Origin: Candidatus Susulua stagnicola
GTDB lineage: Bacteria > Omnitrophota > Gorgyraeia > Duberdicusellales > 4484-171
Length of the DNA stretch: 7,525 nucleotides
Reading direction: 5' to 3'
NCBI GenBank assembly: GCA_030765735.1
Contig: JAVCBZ010000103.1
Span: 1-7,525 of the forward strand
Positions 1 to 7,112 of this stretch are shown piece after piece; the first letter of the stretch is position 1, and the number at the start of each line of letters is the position of its first letter. The notes under the pieces were generated by a model. The model saw only the letters and a program-made list of their open reading frames with translations. It searched no databases and was not told the DNA's origin. The translations under genes were made by a program, and so were the position numbers.

Positions 1-1554
1 AAAAAATTATTTGAAACACATCAAAAACGCTGGGAAGAATTGTGGAAAAAGTTTGATATAAAGGTTGAAGGTCATACTTTTTCACAACGAATATTACGTT
101 TTCATATTTTTCATCTGCTTCAAACAGCTTCTATCCATAATGTAAAAATTGATGCTGGTCTTCCAGCCAGAGGTTTGCATGGTGAAGCTTATCGGGGGCA
201 TATATTTTGGGATGAGATCTTTGCTTTGCATTTGTATGATTTACATCTTCCTGAGGTTTCTAAGTCGCTACTTCTTTATAGGTATAGGCGTCTTGCTAAA
301 GCCAGGGAATCTGCTAAAAGCCAAGGCTATAAAGGGGCAATGTTTCCTTGGCAGAGTGGCTCTACAGGTACAGAAGAAACTCAAACAGTTCACTTAAATC
401 CTCTTTCTGGTGAATGGGGTCCTGATTTTAGTAATCGCCAAAGACATGTTTCATTTGCAATCGCCTATAATGCTTGGCAATACTGGAAGAGAACAGGGGA
501 TTTTAGTTTTTTGGTTCGTTATGGCGCTGAAATGATTCTTTCAATTGCTTCTTTTTGGGGAAGTTTGGTACGGTATGATTCAAGCGATGGAAGATATCAT
601 ACTAAAGGGGTTATGGGCCCAGATGAATTTCATGAAAAGCTTCCTGGCTCGTTAAGACCGGGATTAAAAGATAATGCTTATACTAATTTTATGATTGTTT
701 GGACTTTGCTTAGGGCTCAAGAAGTTATTCGTCTTTTGCCTGAAGGTAGTAAAAAACGGATCATAAAGAAGATAAAATTAGAACAAAAAGAGCTTGTTCT
801 TTGGGATCGAATTATTCATAAGATGAATATCATAATGAATGATAAAGGAATTATAAGTCAATTCGATGGCTATTTAGACTTAAAAGAATTAGATTGGCAG
901 AGTTATAGAAGTGAATATGAAAATATTCAAAGGTTAGATAGAATTCTAAAAGCTGAAGGAGAATCTCCTGATGCTTACAAGGTTTCAAAACAAGCTGATG
1001 TACTGATGATTTTCTATCTTTTACCTCGGTCTGAGATAGAATCAATTTTTAAAAGATTAGGTTATGGTTTTGATAAAAACACTTTAAGAAGAAATTATAA
1101 TTATTATGTGAGAAGAACTTCTCATGGTTCAACCATGAGTAAGGTCACTCATTGTTTTCTTGCTCAAGTTTTAAATAAGCCCAAAAAAGCCTGGGAAGGA
1201 TTTTTAGATGTTCTTGAATCAGACGTCTATGATACTCAAGGAGGGACCACGCCTGAAGGCATTCATGTTGGGGTAATGGGTGGGTCTATTGATCTGGCTA
1301 TAAGAGGTTTTGCCGGAGTACGAATTATAGAGAACAAAATTATTATAGACCCTAGATTACCTCAAAAGTGGCGTAGTATGAAATTAGGATTTGTTTATAA
1401 GGGAATATGGATTTCTTTAATAATCACTAAACGTCAGGTATCAGTTTTAGTTCGAGGCCAAATTGCTATTCCTATAGAAATCAATGGCAAAGATTATTAT
1501 CCTCTCCTAGATAAGGTTTTAAAGGTTCCTTTTCGCAGAAAAAGCGTTAAATAA
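1..1554 (+). CDS. GH65 family protein, HAD/GH65-fusion subfamily (5' end outside window)
   Basis: This is the C-terminal 517 residues of a GH65 enzyme. The frame is open to base 1 and the first codons already read as family sequence (ETHQKRWEELW, the linker before the catalytic domain), so the TTG at 40 is an internal Leu and not a start. In fragment numbering, the (alpha/alpha)6 barrel runs from about residue 25 to 440 and a short beta-rich C-terminal domain follows. Visible motifs are GHIFWDEIF (W70, D71, sugar subsite), GSTGTEETQ, GPDEFH with E209 as the expected general acid, KQADVLM (K330, Q331), and RTSHGSTMS (H375), where phosphorylases bind phosphate. FWDEIF, one residue shorter than the usual FWDxEIF, together with EETQ and HGSTxS, is what I recall from the GH65 half of mycobacterial HAD-GH65 fusions such as Rv2006. 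The reaction is probably phosphorolysis or hydrolysis of an alpha-glucoside in the cytoplasm; the substrate is unknown. The missing N-terminus could include a HAD domain. Confidence 0.88.
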   Translation, partial: KKLFETHQKRWEELWKKFDIKVEGHTFSQRILRFHIFHLLQTASIHNVKIDAGLPARGLHGEAYRGHIFWDEIFALHLYDLHLPEVSKSLLLYRYRRLAKARESAKSQGYKGAMFPWQSGSTGTEETQTVHLNPLSGEWGPDFSNRQRHVSFAIAYNAWQYWKRTGDFSFLVRYGAEMILSIASFWGSLVRYDSSDGRYHTKGVMGPDEFHEKLPGSLRPGLKDNAYTNFMIVWTLLRAQEVIRLLPEGSKKRIIKKIKLEQKELVLWDRIIHKMNIIMNDKGIISQFDGYLDLKELDWQSYRSEYENIQRLDRILKAEGESPDAYKVSKQADVLMIFYLLPRSEIESIFKRLGYGFDKNTLRRNYNYYVRRTSHGSTMSKVTHCFLAQVLNKPKKAWEGFLDVLESDVYDTQGGTTPEGIHVGVMGGSIDLAIRGFAGVRIIENKIIIDPRLPQKWRSMKLGFVYKGIWISLIITKRQVSVLVRGQIAIPIEINGKDYYPLLDKVLKVPFRRKSVK

Positions 1555-1597
1555 TCCTTTTTTAAGTGTTTTTTCAGCTTTTAAAGAATTTTCTTTA

Positions 1598-1606
1598 TGT
1601 TATAAT
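1598..1606 (+). promoter_or_regulatory. Extended -10 promoter candidate for the GH65-GT4-pckG operon
   Basis: The 87-base gap between the two GH65 genes contains TGTTATAAT, a perfect match to the extended -10 consensus TGnTATAAT. No good -35 box lies 16-18 bases upstream; TTTAAA at 1580-1585 (15-base spacing) is the nearest weak match, which is tolerable for an extended -10 promoter. Transcription would start near 1613 and give a leader of about 30 bases. The gap is very AT-rich, so a TATAAT by chance is plausible; the TG dinucleotide and the position just ahead of a gene are the reasons for listing it. The downstream gene has no clear Shine-Dalgarno sequence (only A-rich AAAAGAAA). Confidence 0.45.
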
Positions 1607-1641
1607 TAAATTTCAGATATTTTAAAAGAAATAAAATAATT

Positions 1642-3978
1642 ATGCCAAAATCTAAGGACATTTACTCTAGTTATATTGATGATGACCTTTGGTTAATAAA
1701 AGAGACTGGGTGGGTTAGAGATTCTCAGAGTGTGCTTGAAACCCAGTTTTCTTTAGCCAATGGGTATTTAGGCACAAGGGGTGTCTATGAGGAGATTCCT
1801 TATGACTGTGTACCAGGGACTTATATTGCCGGAATTTATGACAAGATGGCTTCTCAAGTTTCTGAATTGGTTAATTTTCCTAATCCAATTAATTTTAAAT
1901 TTTCTGTTGGTGGCGAGAAACTTGGTTTAATTGCCATGGGTACAGTTAATCACAAGAGAGTCCTTAATATGAAGAAAGCTGTTCTAGCAAGACAGACTGT
2001 ATATAAAGATAGTAAGAATAGATGCTATGATTATCAATCAGTAAGGTTTATTTCCCAACACAATAAAAACATAGGGGTTATGCAGATAGCAGTAACTCCT
2101 TTAGATGCTGTTTGTGTTTTAGATGTAAACACAGGCATAGATACTTCTGTTTCTAATGCTGGGGTTTTAACTGAAGGACGAAAAAAACATTTTCGAATTA
2201 AGGAATTAGGTCAGTATAAGGGGGCTGGTTTTCTTGTACAAGAAACCTTTGAGAAACAATATGCAGTAATATATTGGGCTGGATTTTATTATCATCTTAA
2301 TAATAAAAAGGTAGTGTCTAAGGATAATGTATTTAGTCTTAAGCTTAAGAAGAACCAAACAGTTGTATTTACTAAAGTATTTTGTATAAAACATTATCCT
2401 CATAAAAGTAGTCACACAGCTCAGAAAAAAGAAACCTATGATATATTCAGCAAGGCTTTTAAAAGTGATTTTTCAACTCTTCTCAAAGATCATGTTGATG
2501 CCTGGAGTAAGCTTTGGAAGAAGGCTGATGTTATTATTGAGGGAACAGCTAATATTCAGCAAAATATGCGTTTTAATATTTATCATATGCTCAGCTGTCT
2601 TTATTGTGACAATGGCTTCTCAAGTATTGGTGCAAGAACTTTAAGTGGCGAAGGATATCGAGGGCATATATTTTGGGATGCAGAGATCTTTCTCTTACCT
2701 TTCTATTTGTTTACTTTTCCTAAAGTAGCAAAGAATATGCTTCTTTATCGTTATCGAAGGTTAGATGAATCAAGAAAAATTGCTAAAGAGAATGGCTATA
2801 AGGGTGTGCAATTTGCTTGGGAGTCTGCTGGTACTGGAGAAGAAGAAACTCCACATTGGGCTATGGATATTGATCGAACAGTTATGAAGATTCATACTCA
2901 TAAAATGGAACACCATTTAACTGCTGATATTGCTTATGCTATCAATAAGTATTATATAGCTACCAATGATATTAAGTTTATGCAAGATGCTGGCTATGAG
3001 ATGCTTATAGAAACAGCAAGATTTTGGATTTCACGGGTAGACTATAATAAGAAAAAAGATAAATATGAGATTAAAAATGTTATTGGTCCTGATGAGTTTC
3101 ATGTTGGAGTAGACAACAATGCTTTTACTAATATGATGGCTAAGTGGAATTTATTTACTTCTGCGAAGTTAATTGAAGAATTCAAGAAAAAATCACAAAT
3201 TAATTATAAAAAGATGAAGAAGAAATTAAGTTTAAATGATAAAGAAATAATTTTTTGGAGGAAAGTCGCCTCTCGAATAATTACTAAGATTAATAAAAGT
3301 GGGGTTATTGAACAATCTGATGGTTTTTTTAAATTAAAGAAAGTTGCTCTTAATAAAACTGATGAAAACGGGATACCGCTTATTCCGACAAAAATAAAAG
3401 CAAAAGATTTAGGCAAGACCCAGATAATAAAGCAGGCAGATGTTTTAATGCTTGTCTATCTGCTAAATAATATATTTAGTGATAAGATCAAAAGGGCTAA
3501 CTATGATTTTTATATTGATAGAACTGTACATAAATCTTCCTTAAGTGCTCCAATGCATGCTTTTGTTGCTTCTGAGGTTGGAGACTTGCATCGAGCTTAT
3601 AACCTTTTTAATGTTGCTATGCGTACAGACATAAGTAATCTTTACGGGAATACTCCTGAAGGAATTCATGCTGCATCTTTAGGGGGAACTTGGCAGGCTT
3701 TAGTTTTTGGTTTTGCTGGGGTTATGATTAAGAGTAATAAGCTATTTATGAATCCTCGTATGCCACGTTCTTGGCGTAAGCTTAAATTTTCTTTGAGTTG
3801 GAAAGATAGTTTAGTTAAATTAGAATTAACCAATGATACGATAAACATAAGAGTGTCTTGTTCTAAACATAAAGATATAAAAATAGGTATTTTTGGTAAG
3901 TTAAAAATTGTTAAAACTAACAAAAATCATACTTTTAAAAGGGATATTCATGGATTAATAAAGGAGGAATACTACTGA
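1642..3978 (+). CDS. GH65 glycoside phosphorylase (maltose/trehalose/kojibiose phosphorylase type)
   Basis: This complete 778-residue protein has the usual length and order of GH65 disaccharide phosphorylases. An N-terminal beta-sandwich (about 1-270) carries the family motif ANGYLGTRG (residues 39-47). A helical linker follows (about 280-305, HVDAWSKLW from 284), then the (alpha/alpha)6 catalytic barrel (about 308-690) and a small lysine-rich beta domain. Barrel motifs are GHIFWDAEIF (W345, D346), ESAGTGEEETP, GPDEFH with general acid E485, KQADVLM (K597, Q598), and RTVHKSSLS from about 627, where H630 and the following serines form the expected phosphate loop. The intact HxSSLS loop favours phosphorolysis, giving beta-glucose 1-phosphate, over hydrolysis. 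Glucosidic linkage and acceptor cannot be assigned. No signal peptide is visible, so it should be cytoplasmic. The ATG at 1642 fits the usual N-terminal length but has only a weak ribosome site. Its stop overlaps the next start. Confidence 0.92.
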   Translation: MPKSKDIYSSYIDDDLWLIKETGWVRDSQSVLETQFSLANGYLGTRGVYEEIPYDCVPGTYIAGIYDKMASQVSELVNFPNPINFKFSVGGEKLGLIAMGTVNHKRVLNMKKAVLARQTVYKDSKNRCYDYQSVRFISQHNKNIGVMQIAVTPLDAVCVLDVNTGIDTSVSNAGVLTEGRKKHFRIKELGQYKGAGFLVQETFEKQYAVIYWAGFYYHLNNKKVVSKDNVFSLKLKKNQTVVFTKVFCIKHYPHKSSHTAQKKETYDIFSKAFKSDFSTLLKDHVDAWSKLWKKADVIIEGTANIQQNMRFNIYHMLSCLYCDNGFSSIGARTLSGEGYRGHIFWDAEIFLLPFYLFTFPKVAKNMLLYRYRRLDESRKIAKENGYKGVQFAWESAGTGEEETPHWAMDIDRTVMKIHTHKMEHHLTADIAYAINKYYIATNDIKFMQDAGYEMLIETARFWISRVDYNKKKDKYEIKNVIGPDEFHVGVDNNAFTNMMAKWNLFTSAKLIEEFKKKSQINYKKMKKKLSLNDKEIIFWRKVASRIITKINKSGVIEQSDGFFKLKKVALNKTDENGIPLIPTKIKAKDLGKTQIIKQADVLMLVYLLNNIFSDKIKRANYDFYIDRTVHKSSLSAPMHAFVASEVGDLHRAYNLFNVAMRTDISNLYGNTPEGIHAASLGGTWQALVFGFAGVMIKSNKLFMNPRMPRSWRKLKFSLSWKDSLVKLELTNDTINIRVSCSKHKDIKIGIFGKLKIVKTNKNHTFKRDIHGLIKEEYY
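3961..3967 (+). promoter_or_regulatory. Strong Shine-Dalgarno for the GT4 gene, inside the GH65 3' end
   Basis: AAGGAGG, a near-perfect anti-16S match, lies 10 bases before the ATG at 3978 and within the last codons of the upstream GH65 gene (Lys-Glu-Glu-Tyr-Tyr-stop). The stop TGA and the start ATG share one base (TGATG at 3976-3980). Together these fix the GT4 start and suggest translational coupling of the two genes. Confidence 0.8.
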
Positions 3979-5162
3979 TGAAAAAAAATAATTTAAATAT
4001 TGCTCATTTTCACTGGGGTTTTCCACCACTAATTGGCGGAGTAGAAACCCATCTCACCATACTTTTACCTCAATTAGTGGAATTGGGTCATAATGTTAGT
4101 TTGCTTACTGGTTCAATAGAAGGCGAAAAGGCTAGAACTCAATATCAAGGGGTTGAGGTTCATCGAACTCCGCTTATGGATTTAAATTGGCTTTATAAGC
4201 GAGGCTTAAGTGGCTTGGAAGAAGAAATTAAAAAAACTTTTCATTCTTTTCTAGAGGAAAACAAACCTGATATTGTCCATGTTCATAATATGCATTATTT
4301 TAGTCAAGGTCATATTAAGGCTTTAGAGAAATTATGCAAAGAAAGAAGAATTCCTTTAATCCTTACTGCTCATAATGTCTGGGATGATATACTTTTTTTA
4401 GAATTAACTCATAATATAGATTGGGATAAGATTATTGCTGTAAGCCATTTTATAAAGAAGGAAATTATTGGTATTGGAATAGATGATAAGAAGATTACCG
4501 TTGTTCATCATGGCGTAGACCAAGATAGGTTTACTCCGGGAGTAGAGACAAAATCAATATTAAAGAAGTATCCACAACTTAAAGGTAAAAGAGTAGTGTT
4601 CCATCCGGCAAGGATTGGTTTGGCCAAAGGTTGTGACTTTAGCATTAAGGCTATGAATATAGTAAAGAAAAAACATCCTGATATTATGCTAGTCTTAGCT
4701 GGGTCTAAAAATATTATTGATTGGGGAAATACTCAGCAGAAAGATATTGCTTATTTAGTAGACTTAATAAAACATTTTAATATGGAAGATAATGTTTTGA
4801 TAGATATGTACACTTTAGATGAGGTAAAAGAGTTATATGAGATAAGTGATATTTGTCTCTATCCTTCTTCTGCACCAGAGCCTTTTGGATTAACCATGCT
4901 TGAAGCTATGTCTATGGCTAAGCCGATGATTGTTACCAATATGGGAGGAATGCCTGAGATTATTGAACATGGGATTAATGGCTTTATTATTCCGGTTAGA
5001 GATTTTGAAGCTATGGCAGCAAGAATATCTCAATTGTTGGAAGATCAAACATTAAGGGAGAGGTTCGGTTATACTGGAAGAGAGATGGTTGAGTCTCATT
5101 ATACAAAAGAAAAAGTAACTCAGGAAACTATAGGGGTTTATAAAAAAGTTCTGAATAAGTAG
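3978..5162 (+). CDS. GT4-family glycosyltransferase (GT-B fold), product unknown
   Basis: This 394-residue protein has the two-domain GT-B architecture of retaining GT4 glycosyltransferases. The N-terminal domain (about 1-190) has the glycine loop IGGVETH (residues 19-25), DIVHVHN (98-104) and LTAHN with H132. The C-terminal nucleotide-sugar domain (about 195-394) has HPARIGLAKG with R212 and K217, the usual donor-phosphate contacts, and EPFGLTMLE, the EX7E signature with E301 and E309. GGMPEII follows, typical of the donor site. It probably transfers a sugar from a nucleotide-sugar donor in the cytoplasm, with no membrane segment seen. Overlap with the upstream GH65 gene suggests a shared carbohydrate pathway, such as making the glycoside the phosphorylase breaks down. 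GT4 also covers cell-wall and lipid glycosyltransferases, and no residue here settles donor or acceptor. Confidence 0.9.
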   Translation: MKKNNLNIAHFHWGFPPLIGGVETHLTILLPQLVELGHNVSLLTGSIEGEKARTQYQGVEVHRTPLMDLNWLYKRGLSGLEEEIKKTFHSFLEENKPDIVHVHNMHYFSQGHIKALEKLCKERRIPLILTAHNVWDDILFLELTHNIDWDKIIAVSHFIKKEIIGIGIDDKKITVVHHGVDQDRFTPGVETKSILKKYPQLKGKRVVFHPARIGLAKGCDFSIKAMNIVKKKHPDIMLVLAGSKNIIDWGNTQQKDIAYLVDLIKHFNMEDNVLIDMYTLDEVKELYEISDICLYPSSAPEPFGLTMLEAMSMAKPMIVTNMGGMPEIIEHGINGFIIPVRDFEAMAARISQLLEDQTLRERFGYTGREMVESHYTKEKVTQETIGVYKKVLNK

Positions 5163-5164
5163 GC

Positions 5165-5170
5165 GAGAGG
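5165..5170 (+). promoter_or_regulatory. Ribosome binding site of pckG
   Basis: GAGAGG lies five bases before the ATG at 5176, in the 13-base gap after the GT4 stop codon. It is a moderate Shine-Dalgarno match and supports this ATG. The gap has no room for a separate promoter, so pckG is expected to be read from the GH65-GT4 transcript or from a promoter inside the GT4 gene. Confidence 0.6.
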
Positions 5171-5175
5171 TTAGA

Positions 5176-7068
5176 ATGGATAAAGATTATTTTTCATTTT
5201 TAAAGCAAAGATTAAACAAAGAAAGTTTTGATAAGGTTAATGATTTAGGTAATTTTAAAGTTATTAATTTTATTGGTGAGTACGTGGAACTCTGTAATCC
5301 TGAAACAGTTTTTATTTGTACCGATAGCGCTGGAGATTCAAGCCATATAAGAGAAAAAGCTAAAATCTTGGGCGAAGAGAAAAGTTTAGGAATTGCAGGT
5401 CATACTATTCACTTTGATAGTCCTCTTGATCAGGCTCGTGATAAAAAAAATACTAAGTATTTTATTTCTAAAGGTTCAAAAGAGCAAAATTATTTAAATG
5501 GCGTTGATCGTGATCAAGGAACCAAAGAGATAAGAGATATACTAAAAGATATTATGAAGGGTAAAGAGATGTTTGTTTGTTTTTTTTGTCTGGGTCCAAT
5601 TGATTCTGATTTTTCAATTTTAGCAGTACAAATTACTGATTCTGCTTATGTAGCTCATTCTGAAGATATTCTTTATCGACCAGGCTATGAACAATTGAAG
5701 AAAGCTAAAGAGCAGGGAGAATTTTTTTCTTTTGTTCATTCAGCTGGAGAGTTGGAGGATAATTTAAGCAAGAATGTAGATAAAAGAAGAGTTTATATGG
5801 ATTTAGAAAATAATTTAGTTTATAGCGTGAATACCCAATATGCGGGAAATACTGTAGGCTTAAAAAAACTTTCATTAAGGCTTGCTATACAAAAGGCTTA
5901 TCAGGAAGGTTGGCTTGCTGAGCATATGTTTGTAATGAATGTTGCTGATAAAGATGGGAAGAAAGCTTATTTTTGTGGGGCTTATCCTAGTATGTGTGGG
6001 AAAACTTCTACAGCTATGCTTGAAGGTGAGTCGATTGTTGGAGATGATATAGCTTATTTACGGGCTAGAAACGGCAAAGCTTATGCTGTAAATGTAGAGA
6101 GAGGCATTTTTGGTATTGTAAAAGATGTAAATCCAAAGGATGATCCAGTTTTATTTGAATCTTTAACCAAAGAAGGGGAAGTTATTTTCTCTAATATTTT
6201 AATCGATAAAGAAGGTGGCGTTTTTTGGATTGGTAAGTGTAAGGATATCCCTCATAGAGGAATTAATTATACTGGAGATTGGGAACCAGGGAAAACTGAT
6301 AATCAAGGAGAAGAAGTTCCACCATCTCACAAGAATGCTCGTTATACTATAAGATTAAAAGATCTAAAGAATGTAGATGATAATTTAGAAAACCCCGAGG
6401 GAGTAGAGGTTAAAGGATTAATATATGGTGGAAGAGATTCAGACACTTCTGTTCCAGTAGAACAAGCCTTATCTTGGCAACAAGGGATTATTACTAAAGC
6501 AGCAAGCTTGGAGTCAGAGACAACAGCTGCAACTTTAGGCAAAGAAGGAGTAAGAGTTTTTAATCCTATGGCTAATATGGATTTTTTATCTATTTCTGTA
6601 GGTAAATACATAGAGTCAAATTTAAAATTTTCCGAAAAATTAACTAATCAGCCTTTAATATTTTCAGTAAATTATTTTCTAAGAGATAATAATGGAGGAT
6701 TTCTAAATGGGATTAAGGATAAACAGGTTTGGCTTAAATGGATGAGATTACGATCTGAAGATAAGGTGAAAGCTTTAAGAGGGCCTACAGGATTATTACC
6801 GGAGTATGATGATTTAAAGAAATTGTTTAAAGAAGTTTTAAATAAAGATTATAGTGAGGTCAATTATGTTGATCAATTTACTATAAGAATATTAGAAAAC
6901 TTAGCAAAGATAGAAAGAATTAAAAATATTTATAAAAAGCTAGAGGGAATTCCAGAGTGTTTGTTCACTGAGTTAGATGCTCAAGTTAGTCGTTTGAGAG
7001 AAGCTCAAAAGAAAAATGGAAATTATATTAATCCTAAAAACTTGTCCGCCGAAGCGCTCCGTCGCTGA
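5176..7068 (+). CDS. pckG: Phosphoenolpyruvate carboxykinase (GTP)
   Basis: This 630-residue protein is within the normal size range for GTP-type PEPCK, which converts oxaloacetate plus GTP to PEP, CO2 and GDP in the cytoplasm at the start of gluconeogenesis. Key motifs are in order. Y222 and N225 (QYAGNT) and K230/K231 with H250 (WLAEH) correspond to substrate and manganese contacts. The P-loop AYPSMCGKTSTAM holds the family's reactive Cys (C274), K276 and T277. VGDDIAYL follows with D290 and D291 for metal binding, and the mobile lid region reads GGRDSDTSVPVEQALSW. Compared with vertebrate and common bacterial enzymes, the P-loop ends TSTAM rather than TNLAM and the lid is GGRDSDTSVPV rather than GRRPxGVPLV, so it seems to belong to a divergent, perhaps archaeal-like, subgroup (recollection, not a search). 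The last residues (about LSAEALRR) and the stop are encoded by the GC-rich repeat described separately, so the natural C-terminus has probably been replaced or extended. Confidence 0.94.
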   Translation: MDKDYFSFLKQRLNKESFDKVNDLGNFKVINFIGEYVELCNPETVFICTDSAGDSSHIREKAKILGEEKSLGIAGHTIHFDSPLDQARDKKNTKYFISKGSKEQNYLNGVDRDQGTKEIRDILKDIMKGKEMFVCFFCLGPIDSDFSILAVQITDSAYVAHSEDILYRPGYEQLKKAKEQGEFFSFVHSAGELEDNLSKNVDKRRVYMDLENNLVYSVNTQYAGNTVGLKKLSLRLAIQKAYQEGWLAEHMFVMNVADKDGKKAYFCGAYPSMCGKTSTAMLEGESIVGDDIAYLRARNGKAYAVNVERGIFGIVKDVNPKDDPVLFESLTKEGEVIFSNILIDKEGGVFWIGKCKDIPHRGINYTGDWEPGKTDNQGEEVPPSHKNARYTIRLKDLKNVDDNLENPEGVEVKGLIYGGRDSDTSVPVEQALSWQQGIITKAASLESETTAATLGKEGVRVFNPMANMDFLSISVGKYIESNLKFSEKLTNQPLIFSVNYFLRDNNGGFLNGIKDKQVWLKWMRLRSEDKVKALRGPTGLLPEYDDLKKLFKEVLNKDYSEVNYVDQFTIRILENLAKIERIKNIYKKLEGIPECLFTELDAQVSRLREAQKKNGNYINPKNLSAEALRR

Positions 7069-7104
7069 AGCTATGGAGCGTAGGCGACCTTGGCGTAGGC
7101 GGAG
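7041..7104 (+). repeat. GC-rich nested inverted repeat at the pckG/purC junction
   Basis: This block of about 60 bases is roughly two-thirds GC in very AT-rich surroundings. It contains two similar hairpin modules, one inside the other. The outer arms are TCCGCCGAAGC (7045-7055) and GCGTAGGCGGA (7093-7103), with stem TCCGCC/GGCGGA. The inner arms are GTCGCTGAAGC (7061-7071) and GCGTAGGCGAC (7078-7088), with stem GTCGC/GCGAC plus a T-G pair. Left arms share 8 of 11 bases and right arms 9 of 11. A further pairing, CGCTCC (7055-7060) with GGAGCG (7075-7080), crosses the inner stem. The element covers the end of pckG and its TGA (7066-7068). It resembles dispersed palindromic repeats I recall from candidate-phylum genomes, often seen in translated proteins as LSAEA-like tails. 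Only one copy lies in this window, so the dispersed nature is inference. No T-run follows, so it is not a standard terminator. Confidence 0.75.
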
Positions 7105-7112
7105 TTATCTTA

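Noticed and set aside
40..42. TTG at 40 as the start of the first GH65 gene
   Set aside because: Codons 1-39 are open in the same frame and encode the expected pre-barrel linker (ETHQKRWEELW), closely like HVDAWSKLW in the second GH65. The gene starts upstream of the window.
149..397. Short + strand open frames at 149-397 and 2438-2644
   Set aside because: They are out-of-frame overlaps of the GH65 catalytic domains, and their translations show no independent domain.
1537..1590. Rho-independent terminator after the first GH65 gene
   Set aside because: T-runs occur at 1558-1563 and 1569-1574, but the only stems available (AAAAAG/CTTTTT and CTTTTAAAG) are AT-only or very short, which is expected by chance in DNA this AT-rich.
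2206..2415. Reverse-strand open frames such as 851-1045, 2206-2415, 3204-3416, 3666-3923 and 6342-6611
   Set aside because: All lie wholly within well-supported + strand genes, have no recognisable family motifs or ribosome sites, and look like chance complements of AT-rich coding sequence.
3978..5162. Naming the glycosyltransferase as trehalose synthase (TreT) because of the GH65 neighbours
   Set aside because: Only general GT4 motifs are visible and the size fits many GT4 activities. Neighbourhood alone does not justify a specific name.
7041..7104. CRISPR array or tRNA/rRNA fragment as the explanation of the GC-rich block
   Set aside because: There is one nested palindrome with no regularly spaced identical repeats and spacers, and no cloverleaf or conserved rRNA or tRNA sequence is recognisable.
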